This document shows, piece by piece, positions 9,658 to 19,763 of a DNA stretch of 64,000 nt (positions within the stretch are counted from its first letter, which is position 1; each line of letters starts with the position of its first letter). A program made the translations under genes and the position numbers. The stretch spans positions 620,001-684,000 of the forward strand of contig JAGTXX020000011.1 of NCBI GenBank assembly GCA_019044685.2, in the 5' to 3' direction. The DNA comes from Nannochloris sp. 'desiccata'. Its lineage: Eukaryota; Chlorophyta; Trebouxiophyceae; Chlorellales; Chlorellaceae. The notes beneath the pieces are model-generated. The model was not told the DNA's origin. It searched no databases and saw only the letters and a list, made by a program, of their open reading frames with translations.

Positions 9658-11219
9658 ATGGCTACGGCTACAGATGGCAGTAAGCCACTGCGGGTGGCAT
9701 TTTGTCACCCAGATCTGGGCTTAGGAGGTAAATTAGCTGATTGATCTGATCATAGATAAATTCATTCACAAAGCACCAAGGCACTATATTCCCCCTCCAA
9801 TCATGTCCATGTAGGTGCTGAAAGACTTGTTGTCGATGCAGCAACAGAGCTAGCTCAGCGTGGCCACAAGGTAAACACAATTCAGAACCTTTTCTGTTGC
9901 TGCCGCCGTCCGTCTTCATTTATTACTTGTCTTCAGCCTTCCAAAACTGACTCCTTTCCTTGTTTTTCTACCAAATATCTGCCTAGGTTGATATGTATAC
10001 TGCCTATTACAACCCTAATCGATGCTTTGAAGAAACTCGTTCAGGTTTATTCGCCGTCAAAACTGCCGGCACATGGTTCCCCCGAAGTATTCTTGGTCGT
10101 GCCATGGCCTTATGCGCTTACATCCGCTGCATTCTGGTCGCTTTTAGAATCGCCTGGGATTCACGAGAAGAAGGATATGACGTTATTTTCGTCGATCAGG
10201 TCTCTGCCGTCAACCCTTTCCTTAAACTGTTGACTTCCGGCCAAGTTTTATTTTATTGCCACTTTCCAGACTTGCTCCTGGCACAGCGGAGATCTCCACT
10301 ACACATGCTCTACCGTTTGCCGTTGGATTGGATAGAGGAAATGACGACAGGATGGGCAGATATGATATTCGTTAATAGTAACTTCACAAAAAGAATTTTT
10401 GCCGAAACGTTTTCCCGTCTTGCAAAACGAGGAATCCGCCCCTCTGTTCTTTACCCTGCAGTACACCCTCCTACGGATTCCGAGCTGGAAACGGCGGAAA
10501 ACAACTGGGAAACCATGCTCCCAAACAAAATCGTCGAATTAATCAAAGGAGGCCCGACTTTTGTGTCTATTAATCGATTTGAAAGGAAGAAAAATATCGG
10601 ATTAGCTGTCGGCGCTTTACGGCAATTGATAAAGGAAGACCCTTCTACGAGAATAAGTCCTGCTACTTCTACTTCTAATGCTACCACCAGTACAGAAGAT
10701 TTTGAAAGTAGTGTATTACCACCAGGAGTGCCAAGACTGGTCATTGCTGGCGGTTACGATGCCCGTTTAAGCGAAAACGTTCAGTATTTAACCGAGCTCG
10801 GTAGAATGGCATCCACCATGCACGTGCGCGATCGTATTGTTTTCTTACCTTCCTTCACAAATTCCCAGCGACAAGCGTTGTTAGCGAGTTGTATCGGGGT
10901 GTTGTATACCCCAGAAGGTGAGCATTTTGGGATAGTTCCGCTAGAAGCTATGGCATCTGGCACGCCGGTGATTGCATGCAACAGTGGTGGTCCATTGGAA
11001 AGTGTCGTTCAAGGTAAAACAGGGTATCTATGCAAGCCATTAGCTGAAAATTTTGCTGCTGCAATGAAGGAATTGATGAAGGAAGGTGTTTCGGAAAGTA
11101 TGGGAAGGCAAGCGCAGGTCCATGTGAGATTGAAATTTTCGAGAGCGGCGTTTGGAGAGAAATTAAATCAAGCGGTGCTGATGCTGGCAGAGAAAAAAAT
11201 GAAAAGGAAAGCTCAATAA
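9658..11219 (+). CDS. ALG2: ALG2 alpha-1,3/1,6-mannosyltransferase
   Basis: Adds the second and third mannoses to the dolichol-linked oligosaccharide on the cytosolic face of the ER, for N-glycosylation. Exons 9658-9727, 9815-9870 and 9987-11219 (GTAAAT/TGTAG, GTAAAC/CCTAG) encode 452 residues. The first exon gives HPDLGLGGAERL across the splice, the usual start of a GT4 fold. YCHFPDLLL near residue 130 is typical of ALG2. The C-terminal half has FERKKNIGLA and the GT4 nucleotide-sugar site EGEHFGIVPLEAMASGTPVI (EX7E). A Thr/Ser-rich loop near 260 is not usual for the family. A TGTAA element sits ten bases after the stop. Confidence 0.93.
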
Positions 11220-11479
11220 AGAAAGAGATGTAACATTTCGAGATAATATTATTTTATTTATTGTAATTGTAGGTCTAGTGTGTTTATACATAACGTTTAA
11301 TGTGGTCGCAGTGCCTGTAAATACAAGTAAAGGCGATTCAAAACTGATCAACTGGTCTCTTCTTTCCCCAGCTTTGACTCTTTTTTATTTTTGGGGGTTT
11401 GACCGACGTTTTTGGACGTTATTTATTTCATATCTCTTATCTGCGTACAAATAACTGATTCCTAAATAATATATCAAAT

Positions 11480-12638
11480 ATGGAATCGCGATTTGAAGGG
11501 TTAAGACACCGTTTAGAAGAGCTGCAGGTCCATTTATTGGCCACGAGCAAAACCTCTTCATTGCCATTATCATCGTCTTCTCGACAGAGGGAGAAGAACA
11601 GAACGGAGCCACAACGGCCTAAAGAAGCGCCCTCTTCTGAACATAGGACTAATAATGTAAGAGATTCACTCCCTAAAAACTCAAATTTGGAAGTATGTGA
11701 AGCTCCTATAACGCCCAAAAAACGTCGACACCAGCCAACAACAGCGATGGCACCGGCACAGCAAAACCCCCCTCGTTTCCAGTCAACAATCAGCCCTTCT
11801 AAGAGTAATTTAAAGTTTCACCCCAACGGAGACGCGGCTACAGTAAGTGGACTTTTGTCTAGACTTCGTGAAGAAGAGCAGAAACGCACTTCAGAGCGTG
11901 CTGCTCTTCAAATGCAGGTTCAAAAAGAAAAACAGAGGGCGCACCACGCGGAGGCAGCAGCCAGAAGAGCAGAAGACCAACGAGATTTTCGATTAGGAGA
12001 AGTGAGGCATTTAAAAGCTGCTTTGAAACGCAGAGATGATGTGATTACATCTCTACAGGATCAAGTGAGGGATATGGAAGTGGGTATCTCCTATGCTGAT
12101 GCTGTTCAACTAGCTCAAGGTAAGTAAAAGAACCGTGCGGAGTTTTTTCTTCTTCTATTTTTAGTTTTTTTACCCTTTTTCTGTCTATTATTTTACAATG
12201 CTTTCCCGAATTAACATCTTTTTACCTTTTTCTAAAGGCGAAAGGGATGAAGCGAAAGCAGTGCTAAATGAATCTCAAAAGCAACTTGAAGAAATCTCTG
12301 CCGAATTGGACGCTGCCCTCGCTCAAGCGGAACAAGCGCGGGAGCTCTTACGACGAGGAGAACGTGAAAAAGAAATGTATTCTGAACGCTGGGATCGTGC
12401 AAACTCAGAGATTACCCGAATACGTGATGATTTACATGAGGAAAGGAGCGCAAGGGCGATTTTGGAGCAAGCTGTTTCAGTGTTAAGCGCCCAAGCGGCG
12501 AATCGCCAAGCTCGGTTGAGGCAATTACTGGCTATGGGGGAACTGTTATCCTTTGGTGATTCTGATGAGAAATCTAATAGTTCTAGTACTGAGGCTACTA
12601 GTGTTCTAGACTGCGAGTCGCCTTATGAATATGTTTAA
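11480..12638 (+). CDS. Coiled-coil protein of unknown function
   Basis: Exons 11480-12119 and 12238-12638 (donor GTAAGT, acceptor AAAG, phase 1) encode 346 residues. I recognise no family. The first about 115 residues are low-complexity, Ser/Pro/Lys-rich and probably disordered (with a short basic PKKRRHQ segment). From about 125 to 310 the sequence is heptad-like and rich in Glu, Arg, Ala and Gln, predicted as a nearly continuous coiled coil across the splice junction. The tail is acidic and Ser-rich. A cytoskeletal, centrosomal or flagellar role would fit such a protein, but nothing in the sequence proves it. The splice is supported by continuation of the coiled coil. Confidence 0.7.
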
Positions 12639-12731
12639 AAGAACAACAAAAACAAATTTCTACTGATTTTGAGGTTTTAAGTTGTATGTTACACAAGCGC
12701 GAACCTAAACAGAGTAACAGCAATCTAATAT

Positions 12732-13506
12732 TTACTTCTCGGTCTGCTCGCGGAGACGGCGGATGGTCGAGCGGACAGTGACAGAGGCAGCGGTATTGAG
12801 AGTATAAGCACCGCCGGCCTGGGTCTTGTTACAGGCCTTGCATTTCCAAATACCGACGACAGTACGCTTCATTGCAAACTTGCCGCAGAAACTGCAGAAG
12901 TACTTGGAGTGCTGGCTAACTTCAATTTTCTTAATCTGCTTACGCAGAGAGGCACCATAACGGGTGCCGTACTTGCCGACGATCCCGACCTTCTTTGTGC
13001 GCTTCGACTGCAATAATGAGAGGGAGATAATTGGGAAATACAGTTAGGTTTTTGTCGAATGAAAATAAATGGTGACTTTCCGCCGTCTAATTAGCAAGAG
13101 CTTTTCGTTCTAGAGACCCATCAAGCTGCCATGATTAAAACCTCGGATTCAGCAGTGTGGTGCGGTGTCGCTGCCATACTTTGCACGTAACATAAAGGTA
13201 TCAATACTTGGTATTCTGTAAAAGTATGTAAGATACCAAAGAGCTTCTCCAACAAATAACACCGTGATGAATTGAAAAAGAACAAGAATTCGAGCTGAAA
13301 TATTTGGAAAACGAATTTTTCTCATCTAGCTTTGCATCTTTATCAATAAATATTCATGCTGGTCATTATTGAGCCATAAAGGGCTGCTCAAGTCCGTCTT
13401 CGCTCGCAAACATGGTTTAAGCAGCCGCCCACACTGTCTTCATCCTCGAGGTTCTATCCGCCTCTAGCTCCCTAACCCAGCAGGTATCTATTTTAACACT
13501 CACCAT
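12732..13506 (-). CDS. RPL37A: 60S ribosomal protein eL43 (L37a)
   Basis: Cytosolic large-subunit protein. The main exon, 13007-12732, encodes [18 protein letters not shown] and the zinc ribbon CSFCGKF...WKCKACNK (two CxxC). It has no ATG of its own. On the same strand an ATG at 13506-13504 is followed at once by a consensus donor GTGAGT (intron 13503-13008, acceptor TTGCAG). Splicing gives 92 residues, the standard eL43 length. An intron directly after the start codon is common in ribosomal protein genes and places regulatory sequence inside the transcript. The 496-base intron is the longest I place in this window. Confidence 0.9.
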
Positions 13507-13749
13507 TGTATATAACGCTCTCCCTAAGCTTGAAAGAGGACGTGTCAGGCCGGAAACCACGCTTAAAATGGCAACTTTAATTGCCGAGCCAGGGTCAAGT
13601 AATATTTCAAGTTGCCAGGATGTGTTAGGCTCGTTTTTAGCCTTAATTATCATACGTTGCTCAGTAAATCCATTTCAACCGAGCTTGATCACTGCGATCT
13701 TTAGATAATAAGCTCCCGAAAGGTGTTGCTTTAGTAAAACTTTGGAAAA

Positions 13750-14763
13750 ATGAACACATTCGTGGGAGCCCCAGCTACCCAGAACAGGTTAGTCGAGCTC
13801 TAACAGGATTTCGACTGCATAATTATATCGATAATAACATGGTACTGAACGTTGATTGATCCATTTGATTTGCAGGAGTGCAATGCTCCCACAAAGCCTG
13901 TCTGCAAAGACTAGTGTAGCAAATGCCACGCCTTTCAGGGCGCCTTTGGCACAAGTTCAGCAGTCTAGAGGAAGCCTCCAGGTACGTGGTATCAAATTAA
14001 TGTCCCTGATGTGGACCGTATGGGCCTCATGCATCATTTTAAAGACATAATCACTTGACATGTCTACCCCTACGTAAAATTTTCGGCGATATATATTGAG
14101 ATTCTGATCATTTGTTCCTTATTTTCACAAACACAGGTAATGGCTGCATTGACCCGTCAAGGAAAGGAAGATACCTTGTCTAAGCTGAAGCCTCTTTTGG
14201 AGAGCAGCACAGTCGTGGTTGGTCTCCGCTACCAAGGCCTCACTGTCAAGCAAATGCAAGAATTCAGAGCATCCCTTCCCCAGGAAGGTGCCAAGCTTCT
14301 GGTATGCAAGAACACTCTCCTCAGACGCGCTGCTGATGAGGTTGAGGGATGGACTGAATTAAAATCTGCCGCCAAGGGTGATAACGCTTGGCTGTTCATT
14401 CAAGAAGAGTATGTTGCAGATTCTATTAAAGCCTACCTTAAATTCCAAGACAAGGTCAAGGAAGGTGTCCCTAAAGACGAGCGTGACTCTTTCGTTCCCC
14501 TTACGGTGACTGGTGGAGCCATGTCTGGTAATGCCATTGGTGCTGCTGATATTCAGCGTCTTAAGAACTTGCCTAACAAGAAGGAACTTATTGCCACAAT
14601 TGCCCGTCTTATTAAGCAAGTGCCAACCAAGGTTGCCGTATCCGTTAAGCAGGTGCCTACCAAGCTTGCCTATGGTGTAAAAGCTTTGGCTGATGCTGAT
14701 GAGGACACGAGCAAGATTGTTGGAGATGTTTGCAAGCCGTCACCCGAGGCCGCATCAGAATAG
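13750..14763 (+). CDS. rplJ: Plastid 50S ribosomal protein L10 (uL10c)
   Basis: Three exons, 13750-13787, 13876-13981 and 14137-14763 (GTTAGT/TGCAG, GTACGT/CACAG), encode 256 residues. Exons 1 and 2 encode a transit peptide rich in Ser, Ala and Gln with few acidic residues. The mature part (from about MAALTRQGKEDTL) is a bacterial-type L10: VVGLRYQGLTVKQMQEFR, KNTLLRRA and LPNKKELIATIARLI. L10 anchors the L7/L12 stalk. The end of the protein has a short internal duplication (KQVPTKVAVSV, then KQVPTKLAYGV). The mitochondrion is the alternative location; the similarity to chloroplast L10 and the leader composition favour the plastid. Confidence 0.88.
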
Positions 14764-15078
14764 ATTGTATTTAAAAGCTTGAAAGATACGATTTTATGCA
14801 TAGGAAATTGATCTATAGCAGAGAATATAAACTAGGAAAAATAGAACCAGTATTATACGCTATATACTATTAGTAGACCCACCCGCCCGCCCGCCCGCCG
14901 CCAAAATATTAATTATTTTTTCCTTTAATTTTTGTCTTTGGCGGAGAGCATAAATTTTTAGGCCATGATTCTGTGCCATGTAAAACAATACTTCTGAATA
15001 GTCCTTAGAATGTCGAATATAAAACTAATTAACAGTATTACAGCATGTGCACATCTATCAATTTCCTCATATTTCTAA
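14764..15078. other. Convergent 3' spacer with a GC-rich tetranucleotide tract
   Basis: AT-rich spacer between two converging genes. The only notable element is the C-rich (CCCG)n tract at 14878-14902, followed by an A/T-rich stretch. A TTACA (TGTAA on the minus strand) at 15038-15042 could serve the CDK7 gene. No ORF worth reporting. Confidence 0.5.
14878..14902. repeat. (CCCG)n simple repeat
   Basis: About 25 bases of C with G every fourth base, ending in CCGCC, set in strongly AT-rich sequence. The contrast with its surroundings is visible directly. On either strand it could form a G-rich structure (four runs of three G on the minus strand). Confidence 0.8.
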
Positions 15079-16140
15079 TTAAAAATCGAGAGCTTGCTTT
15101 GGGCCACCGGCACCATCTGGCTCCTCGCTCCCTGGCCTTCTTCTTTTCGGCATACCCATTGGAATCTCTTCTTCTTCTTCTCCTTCAGCTTTCCTCTTCC
15201 CACCATTACCTAGTACCTCCTCTTCACGAGGATGCGGCTTTGGTAATTGGCCTGCAGGTGTCGGAGCAGGATCCATTTTGAAATACCGATGTTTCAAAGC
15301 ATCAGCTGCCGAGATTCTTCTTCTCGGATCGACCGCGACCATTCTATTTAATAAATCTATAGCATCATCAGCTGCATGAGGAAACATTTGCTTTAATGGA
15401 GGTGCTGTGGTGGCTGAAAATTCAACAAATCCTGGCATGTGTCGTAAACCACCCCAGTCTGTGTCAGTGGGCGTCCCCAAGGCGGTAAAAAGTTTAGTTA
15501 AGACTTCAATATCTGTCTCTCCTGGAAACCAAGGCCTCCGCAATATCAGCTCGGCAAAGACACACCCTGCTGCCCACACATCCACTCCAGGCCCGTAGCA
15601 TGTAGAGCCGTAAAGAAGCTCTGGAGCGCGATACCATCGAGCAAAAACTTGATTTGTGTGGCGGCGTTCTGGTGACCCATAGATTCTAGATAGGCCAAAA
15701 TCTGCTAATTTAATCGATCCATCAGCTGCAACAAGGAAATTATTTGGTTTTATATCTCTATGCACTACCCAGCGTTCGTGGCAATGCGCTAAAGCTTGTA
15801 AGATAGAGACCATGTAGGCTTTTACATCGGCGGCAGAAAGAACCATGGAACGGTCTTTGATCATCATTTCAAGGTCACTTTCCATGTACTCAAAGACCAG
15901 ACCTATACCTTTTTTTAGTGGAATGACGCTTATTAGAGAGACGATGTTCGGGTGGTGTAGCTCTTTCAAGTATTTTACTTCACGAAGGGCTGTCACATTG
16001 ACGCCTTCGCCTTTTTCACCAATTCGGATTTTTTTGATAGCGACGACATCGCCAGTCTCTTTGTTGGTCCCTTTAATGACCTCTCCAAAAGTACCTTTAC
16101 CGAGGATACCACCCTTAGCGTAGACATCCGCGATGCCCAT
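15079..16140 (-). CDS. CDK7-type CDK-activating kinase (CDKD)
   Basis: Serine/threonine kinase of the CDK7 group: phosphorylates T-loops of other CDKs and, in TFIIH, the RNA polymerase II tail. 353 residues, single exon. Glycine loop GKGTFGEV (13-20), catalytic Lys near 36, [11 protein letters not shown] in place of PSTAIRE (as in CDK7, NFTALREI), HRDIKPNN (127-134), DFG (147-149), and [20 protein letters not shown], where the Thr near 162 corresponds to the CDK7 T-loop Thr. The C-terminal 60 residues are charged and contain a basic PKRRR motif that could be a nuclear signal. The gene for its partner MAT1 is at 56898-57852; no cyclin H is seen here. Confidence 0.9.
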   Translation of the reverse strand: MGIADVYAKGGILGKGTFGEVIKGTNKETGDVVAIKKIRIGEKGEGVNVTALREVKYLKELHHPNIVSLISVIPLKKGIGLVFEYMESDLEMMIKDRSMVLSAADVKAYMVSILQALAHCHERWVVHRDIKPNNFLVAADGSIKLADFGLSRIYGSPERRHTNQVFARWYRAPELLYGSTCYGPGVDVWAAGCVFAELILRRPWFPGETDIEVLTKLFTALGTPTDTDWGGLRHMPGFVEFSATTAPPLKQMFPHAADDAIDLLNRMVAVDPRRRISAADALKHRYFKMDPAPTPAGQLPKPHPREEEVLGNGGKRKAEGEEEEEIPMGMPKRRRPGSEEPDGAGGPKQALDF

Positions 16141-16454
16141 TTATCTGCGGAAATTATTATCTTGATCAGAAAATCATATCATCAAGCAATTACTCATAAT
16201 TGGCTGTTTGGCTAGGTATTTTTCACCCTCTATTATTGCTCCAAATAATTATATTTTGTTTAATTGGCAATTGAAGGAATTCCTGATTTGTTTTTTGAAC
16301 AGAGCGTCCACTTTTAGGTCCATCCTGTCGTTAAATTATCATAATTTATAGTATACACAATCAATTTAAGCAGGCTATAAGTGCGTTTTTCTCCCGAAAT
16401 TGCACACCATTTCTCTCCCTGATCGGAATTTTACGATTTTTAAAATAAAATAAG
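16141..16454. other. Intergenic spacer, divergent promoters
   Basis: AT-rich sequence between the divergently transcribed CDK7 and orphan genes. I see no ORF, repeat or recognisable motif. Confidence 0.4.
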
Positions 16455-17156
16455 ATGAACTGGATAAGTTATAGAATGAAGGCGGAAAGGTTGGCAAATC
16501 GTATAGAGAGTGTATATCATAAGACTGGAGGCGACTATCTCTTTGTCTGGGTTCACGACGCTCCCACTTTCACATTGAGCTTCACCGCCACAGCTAATTT
16601 TGGAAACGGCCTTGCGGACGGAGCAGGAGCCCTGAGCAAGTTCTTCCACGAAGCTAACAAAAACTACGTTACTAGTCACAGTCAAATCAATTTATGGTCA
16701 ATAATAGGGACTGATAACATCAAAAAGTTTATGGTGACGGGACCGGATTGGAGTCATTTGACATCAAAGAGAAAGGCTACCGAAAGAGGCAGGCAGCCTG
16801 GCTACATCATTAAATGCTTAAATGAGTTAAAGAAAGAAGGCCTCTCTTTTGTATTTTTGTATAGACCGCTAATGAAGTCGGCTACTGAAACTCAATTGGT
16901 AATCTGCGAGGTATTTCCAGACGCGCACGCTGCATTATTAGTTAATACTGATGCCTGGAAGCAGCTGCTGCGGTCAACTAACACTTTACCGCCACCAATG
17001 CCAACGTTTACTGTTGCTACCGGAAGACCAGCAGCGGTGCAGACCAGGTTGGGACCAACACCTCGTCAATTCAATTCAGCGGTAGTTGGCGGTGTTCAAA
17101 AACCACGGACTGCGAAAGTGCAGAAATCAGCGAAGAGCGTCGAAGAGAACATTTGA
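16455..17156 (+). CDS. Hypothetical protein, orphan
   Basis: Single-exon ORF of 233 residues on the strand opposite CDK7. I recognise no family. The first about 160 residues are mixed alpha/beta in composition (YLFVWVHDAPTFTLSF, NLWSIIGTDN, GLSFVFLYRPLM, TQLVICEVFPDAHAALLVN) and look like one globular domain. The last about 60 are Pro/Ala/Arg-rich, basic and probably disordered. There is no signal peptide or membrane segment. The ORF fills the only gap between two confident genes and is much longer than chance in this AT-rich sequence, so I think it is real. Confidence 0.6.
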   Translation: MNWISYRMKAERLANRIESVYHKTGGDYLFVWVHDAPTFTLSFTATANFGNGLADGAGALSKFFHEANKNYVTSHSQINLWSIIGTDNIKKFMVTGPDWSHLTSKRKATERGRQPGYIIKCLNELKKEGLSFVFLYRPLMKSATETQLVICEVFPDAHAALLVNTDAWKQLLRSTNTLPPPMPTFTVATGRPAAVQTRLGPTPRQFNSAVVGGVQKPRTAKVQKSAKSVEENI

Positions 17157-17575
17157 AGCCTTTGAAGGACTCTTAGGGCTAATGGCTTCCCCCAAGCCAA
17201 AAGAAGATTAATGTCGTGGTTGAGGCTTCAAACAGGGGGGTTTACGACTTGAATCCATTATTTTTCAAATTTATCGCATTACATTCGTGTACGCGTAGCA
17301 TACGTACATATCATTCTACAAGGTTTAAGTAATTCTAGGGAAGAGAGGAAGAAAACAAAAGAAACAAACAAGAAAAATAACTGGCGTTGACTTTAAAAGT
17401 GTCGTAGCAGTGTAGTTGGTGTGTAAGAATGTGCGGTGTTGCAATCTTCTCTAGCTGACCTGCTGCTGTTTGCATCCACTACCGAAACAACTCGAAGAAG
17501 TACAATTCGGAGATTAAAAGAAACGCTGCACAAAATTTCAAATTTTCAAATAGAAAACATTCTCTTAAATAGTAT
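17157..17575. other. Convergent 3' spacer
   Basis: 419 bases between converging genes. AT-rich with purine-rich runs; TTACA at about 17280 (TGTAA on minus) may be a distal polyadenylation element of accC. No gene seen. Confidence 0.4.
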
Positions 17576-19373
17576 CTACACTCGTGCAGCAGCAGCCTTG
17601 CGCTTGGCAGCACGTTTTGCTGCCTCAACTACGACATTACTCTTCTTTTGGCTTGGGGGAGGTGCTGTAAGATCATCTCCGTACTTGACAATAAATCCAG
17701 TATCGACATCACCTCTCACAAAGGCGGGGTGATCCAAAATAAGCAAATGATAAGGAATGGTCGTTGGAACACCAGCAATGACAGTCTCTCCAAGAGCGCG
17801 TTTCATACGGGAGATAGCAGCTGTACGGTCTACACCCCATACAATAAGCTTACCGAGTAAAGAATCGTAGTTAGGGGGTACCATATACTCGGGATACAGA
17901 TGTGAGTCCATTCGGACGTTGGGTCCACCTGGAGGCAAGTACCCAGTAACACGACCAGGTCCAGGACGGAAATTCTGGAAGGGGTTCTCAGCATTCAGAC
18001 GACATTCAATAGCATGTCCCTTGAACTCGATATCTGACTGGGTGAAGGGGAGTTTTTTTCCCATCGCAACTTTGATTTGTTCTTGAATGAGATCAACTCC
18101 AGTGATCATCTCAGTCACGGGATGTTCGACCTGGATACGGGTATTCATCTCCATAAAGTAGAAACCTTGAGGTTCCCATAAGAATTCAATGGTACCTACA
18201 CCAATGTAGCCAATAGACTTGGCGGCATTGGTCGCAGCGTCTCCCATTGCTTTACGGACATCGGCAGTGAGGACAGGAGAAGGAGCTTCTTCCAAAAGCT
18301 TCTGATTACGACGCTGAATGGAGCAATCACGTTCTCCCAAGTGAACGACATTACCGTGCTTGTCAGCAAGAACCTGGAACTCAATGTGGCGGGGGTCCTT
18401 GACGTACCGTTCAAGATAGACTTTCCCATTACCAAAAGCAGCCTCAGCTTCTTGCTGGGCAGCTTTGAGGAGGGAAACAAACTCATCCTCATGGTTGGCA
18501 AGACGCATACCACGACCACCACCACCAGCAGTAGCCTTGATCATAATGGGGAAGCCCATCTTTGCAGCACACTGAATAGCATCTTCAGTATCCTTGATAA
18601 GACCATCAGAACCGGGTACAGTAGGCACACCAGCCTTTTTCATAGTATCACGAGCAGTAGATTTGTCTCCCATGATGCGGATAGACTCAGATTTGGGCCC
18701 AATAAATTCAATGCCGTGGTCGGCGCAGATGTCAACAAAAGTGGCATTTTCAGAGAGGAAACCATATCCAGGGTGAATGGCATCAGCACCACGAGACATA
18801 GCAGCAGATATGATGGTAGGCATGGAAAGGTAAGACTCGGAAGAGGGAGCTTCACCAATGCAGACGGCCTCATCGGCAAGCTGAACATGAAGGCAATCCT
18901 TGTCTGCTACGGAGTAAACAGCCACGGTTTTAAGACCGAGCTCCTTGCATGCACGAATAACACGTACAGCAATCTCTCCACGATTAGCAATCAGTACCTT
19001 GGTAATTTTGTTTTCCTCAGCGGTGATGGTGGCGCCCGCTGCAGCGGGGCGAGAGGCCATCCTGCTTGTAGCGACAGAATGTGTCAATGTAACGCGTGAA
19101 ACAAATTCGCCACCTTCAGCAAAAATAAATTCGCTGCGGAGAGAGGCAGCAGCAGCGCTCACACGAATAGGAGTGGCGGCATTGCTGCTGCGAGCATTTC
19201 CAACCGATCTAGCACCGCTCTGCAAATACAGAAAAAGAATGTGGGTCATGTATAAATAAATACATATCATATGCGAGAAAACGGGGGTTCCGGGAGGGTC
19301 ATCGAGTCAAGTTGGCAAAAGTTAAGCTACTAACCTGAGAGTGCAATTTGCTTTGGCCGAGTACCAGCTTCAT
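17576..19373 (-). CDS. accC: Biotin carboxylase subunit of plastid acetyl-CoA carboxylase
   Basis: ATP-dependent carboxylation of biotin on BCCP, the first half-reaction of heteromeric acetyl-CoA carboxylase in fatty acid synthesis. Exon 1 19373-19335, exon 2 19219-17576 (donor GTTAGT, acceptor TTGCAG, phase 0), 560 residues. The Ser/Ala/Arg-rich leader of about 90 residues looks like a plastid transit peptide. The mature enzyme starts KVLIANRGEIAVRVIRA and has the ATP-grasp glycine loop KATAGGGGRGMR, RHIEFQV, the catalytic FMEMNTRIQVEHPVTE (Glu, Asn and Arg of the active site) and GHAIECRLNAENP. Its length without the leader matches bacterial AccC, with no carboxyltransferase or biotinyl domain, so it is not the multidomain cytosolic enzyme. 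A short basic Lys/Ala tail (KRAAKRKAAAARV) is extra. Confidence 0.95.
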
Positions 19374-19763
19374 CGCTAGTCTTTTGCAGCCAGGAACTTC
19401 GCAAAAGATGATCAAATGACGGATATGAGAATGTGCTATGCCAGAAACGTAATGGTGGCTGGCTACATGTAGCATTCTGGCGAAGTGTTGATCGAAAATG
19501 CTATCGTGATTTGGGACTTCAAGGCGCACCCAAAAACTTGGGTCCTCAATTTTTGGTTATCAAGACTGAAACTGCAGCATATCTCATATACTCGATTGCA
19601 TCTTGAACAACCCAGAAGTGCGCTAAACCAAGGCAACAGCCGCAATTTTAGTGTGTAAACCCAGTTTGCTTAATTTTAATTTTTGGTTTTACCTTAGCGT
19701 GTCAGCTTGAGCTTAGGAAGAGCTTAGCGACACCTTCAACTTTTCCAGATATAAACCGTAAAT
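19374..19763. promoter_or_regulatory. Divergent promoter between accC and stromal processing peptidase
   Basis: 390 bases separate the start codons of two plastid-protein genes transcribed away from each other. The short ORFs here have no coding character. A shared, light- or growth-responsive promoter is a reasonable inference; I see no specific motif that proves it. Confidence 0.4.

Noticed and set aside
13417..13653. 78-codon ORF on the minus strand
   Set aside because: It overlaps the eL43 start codon and intron on the same strand and its product resembles nothing; the intron explanation gives an exact eL43 length.
18341..19099. 252-codon ORF on plus inside accC
   Set aside because: Antisense shadow of the highly conserved biotin carboxylase frame; composition is that of a reverse-complemented gene.
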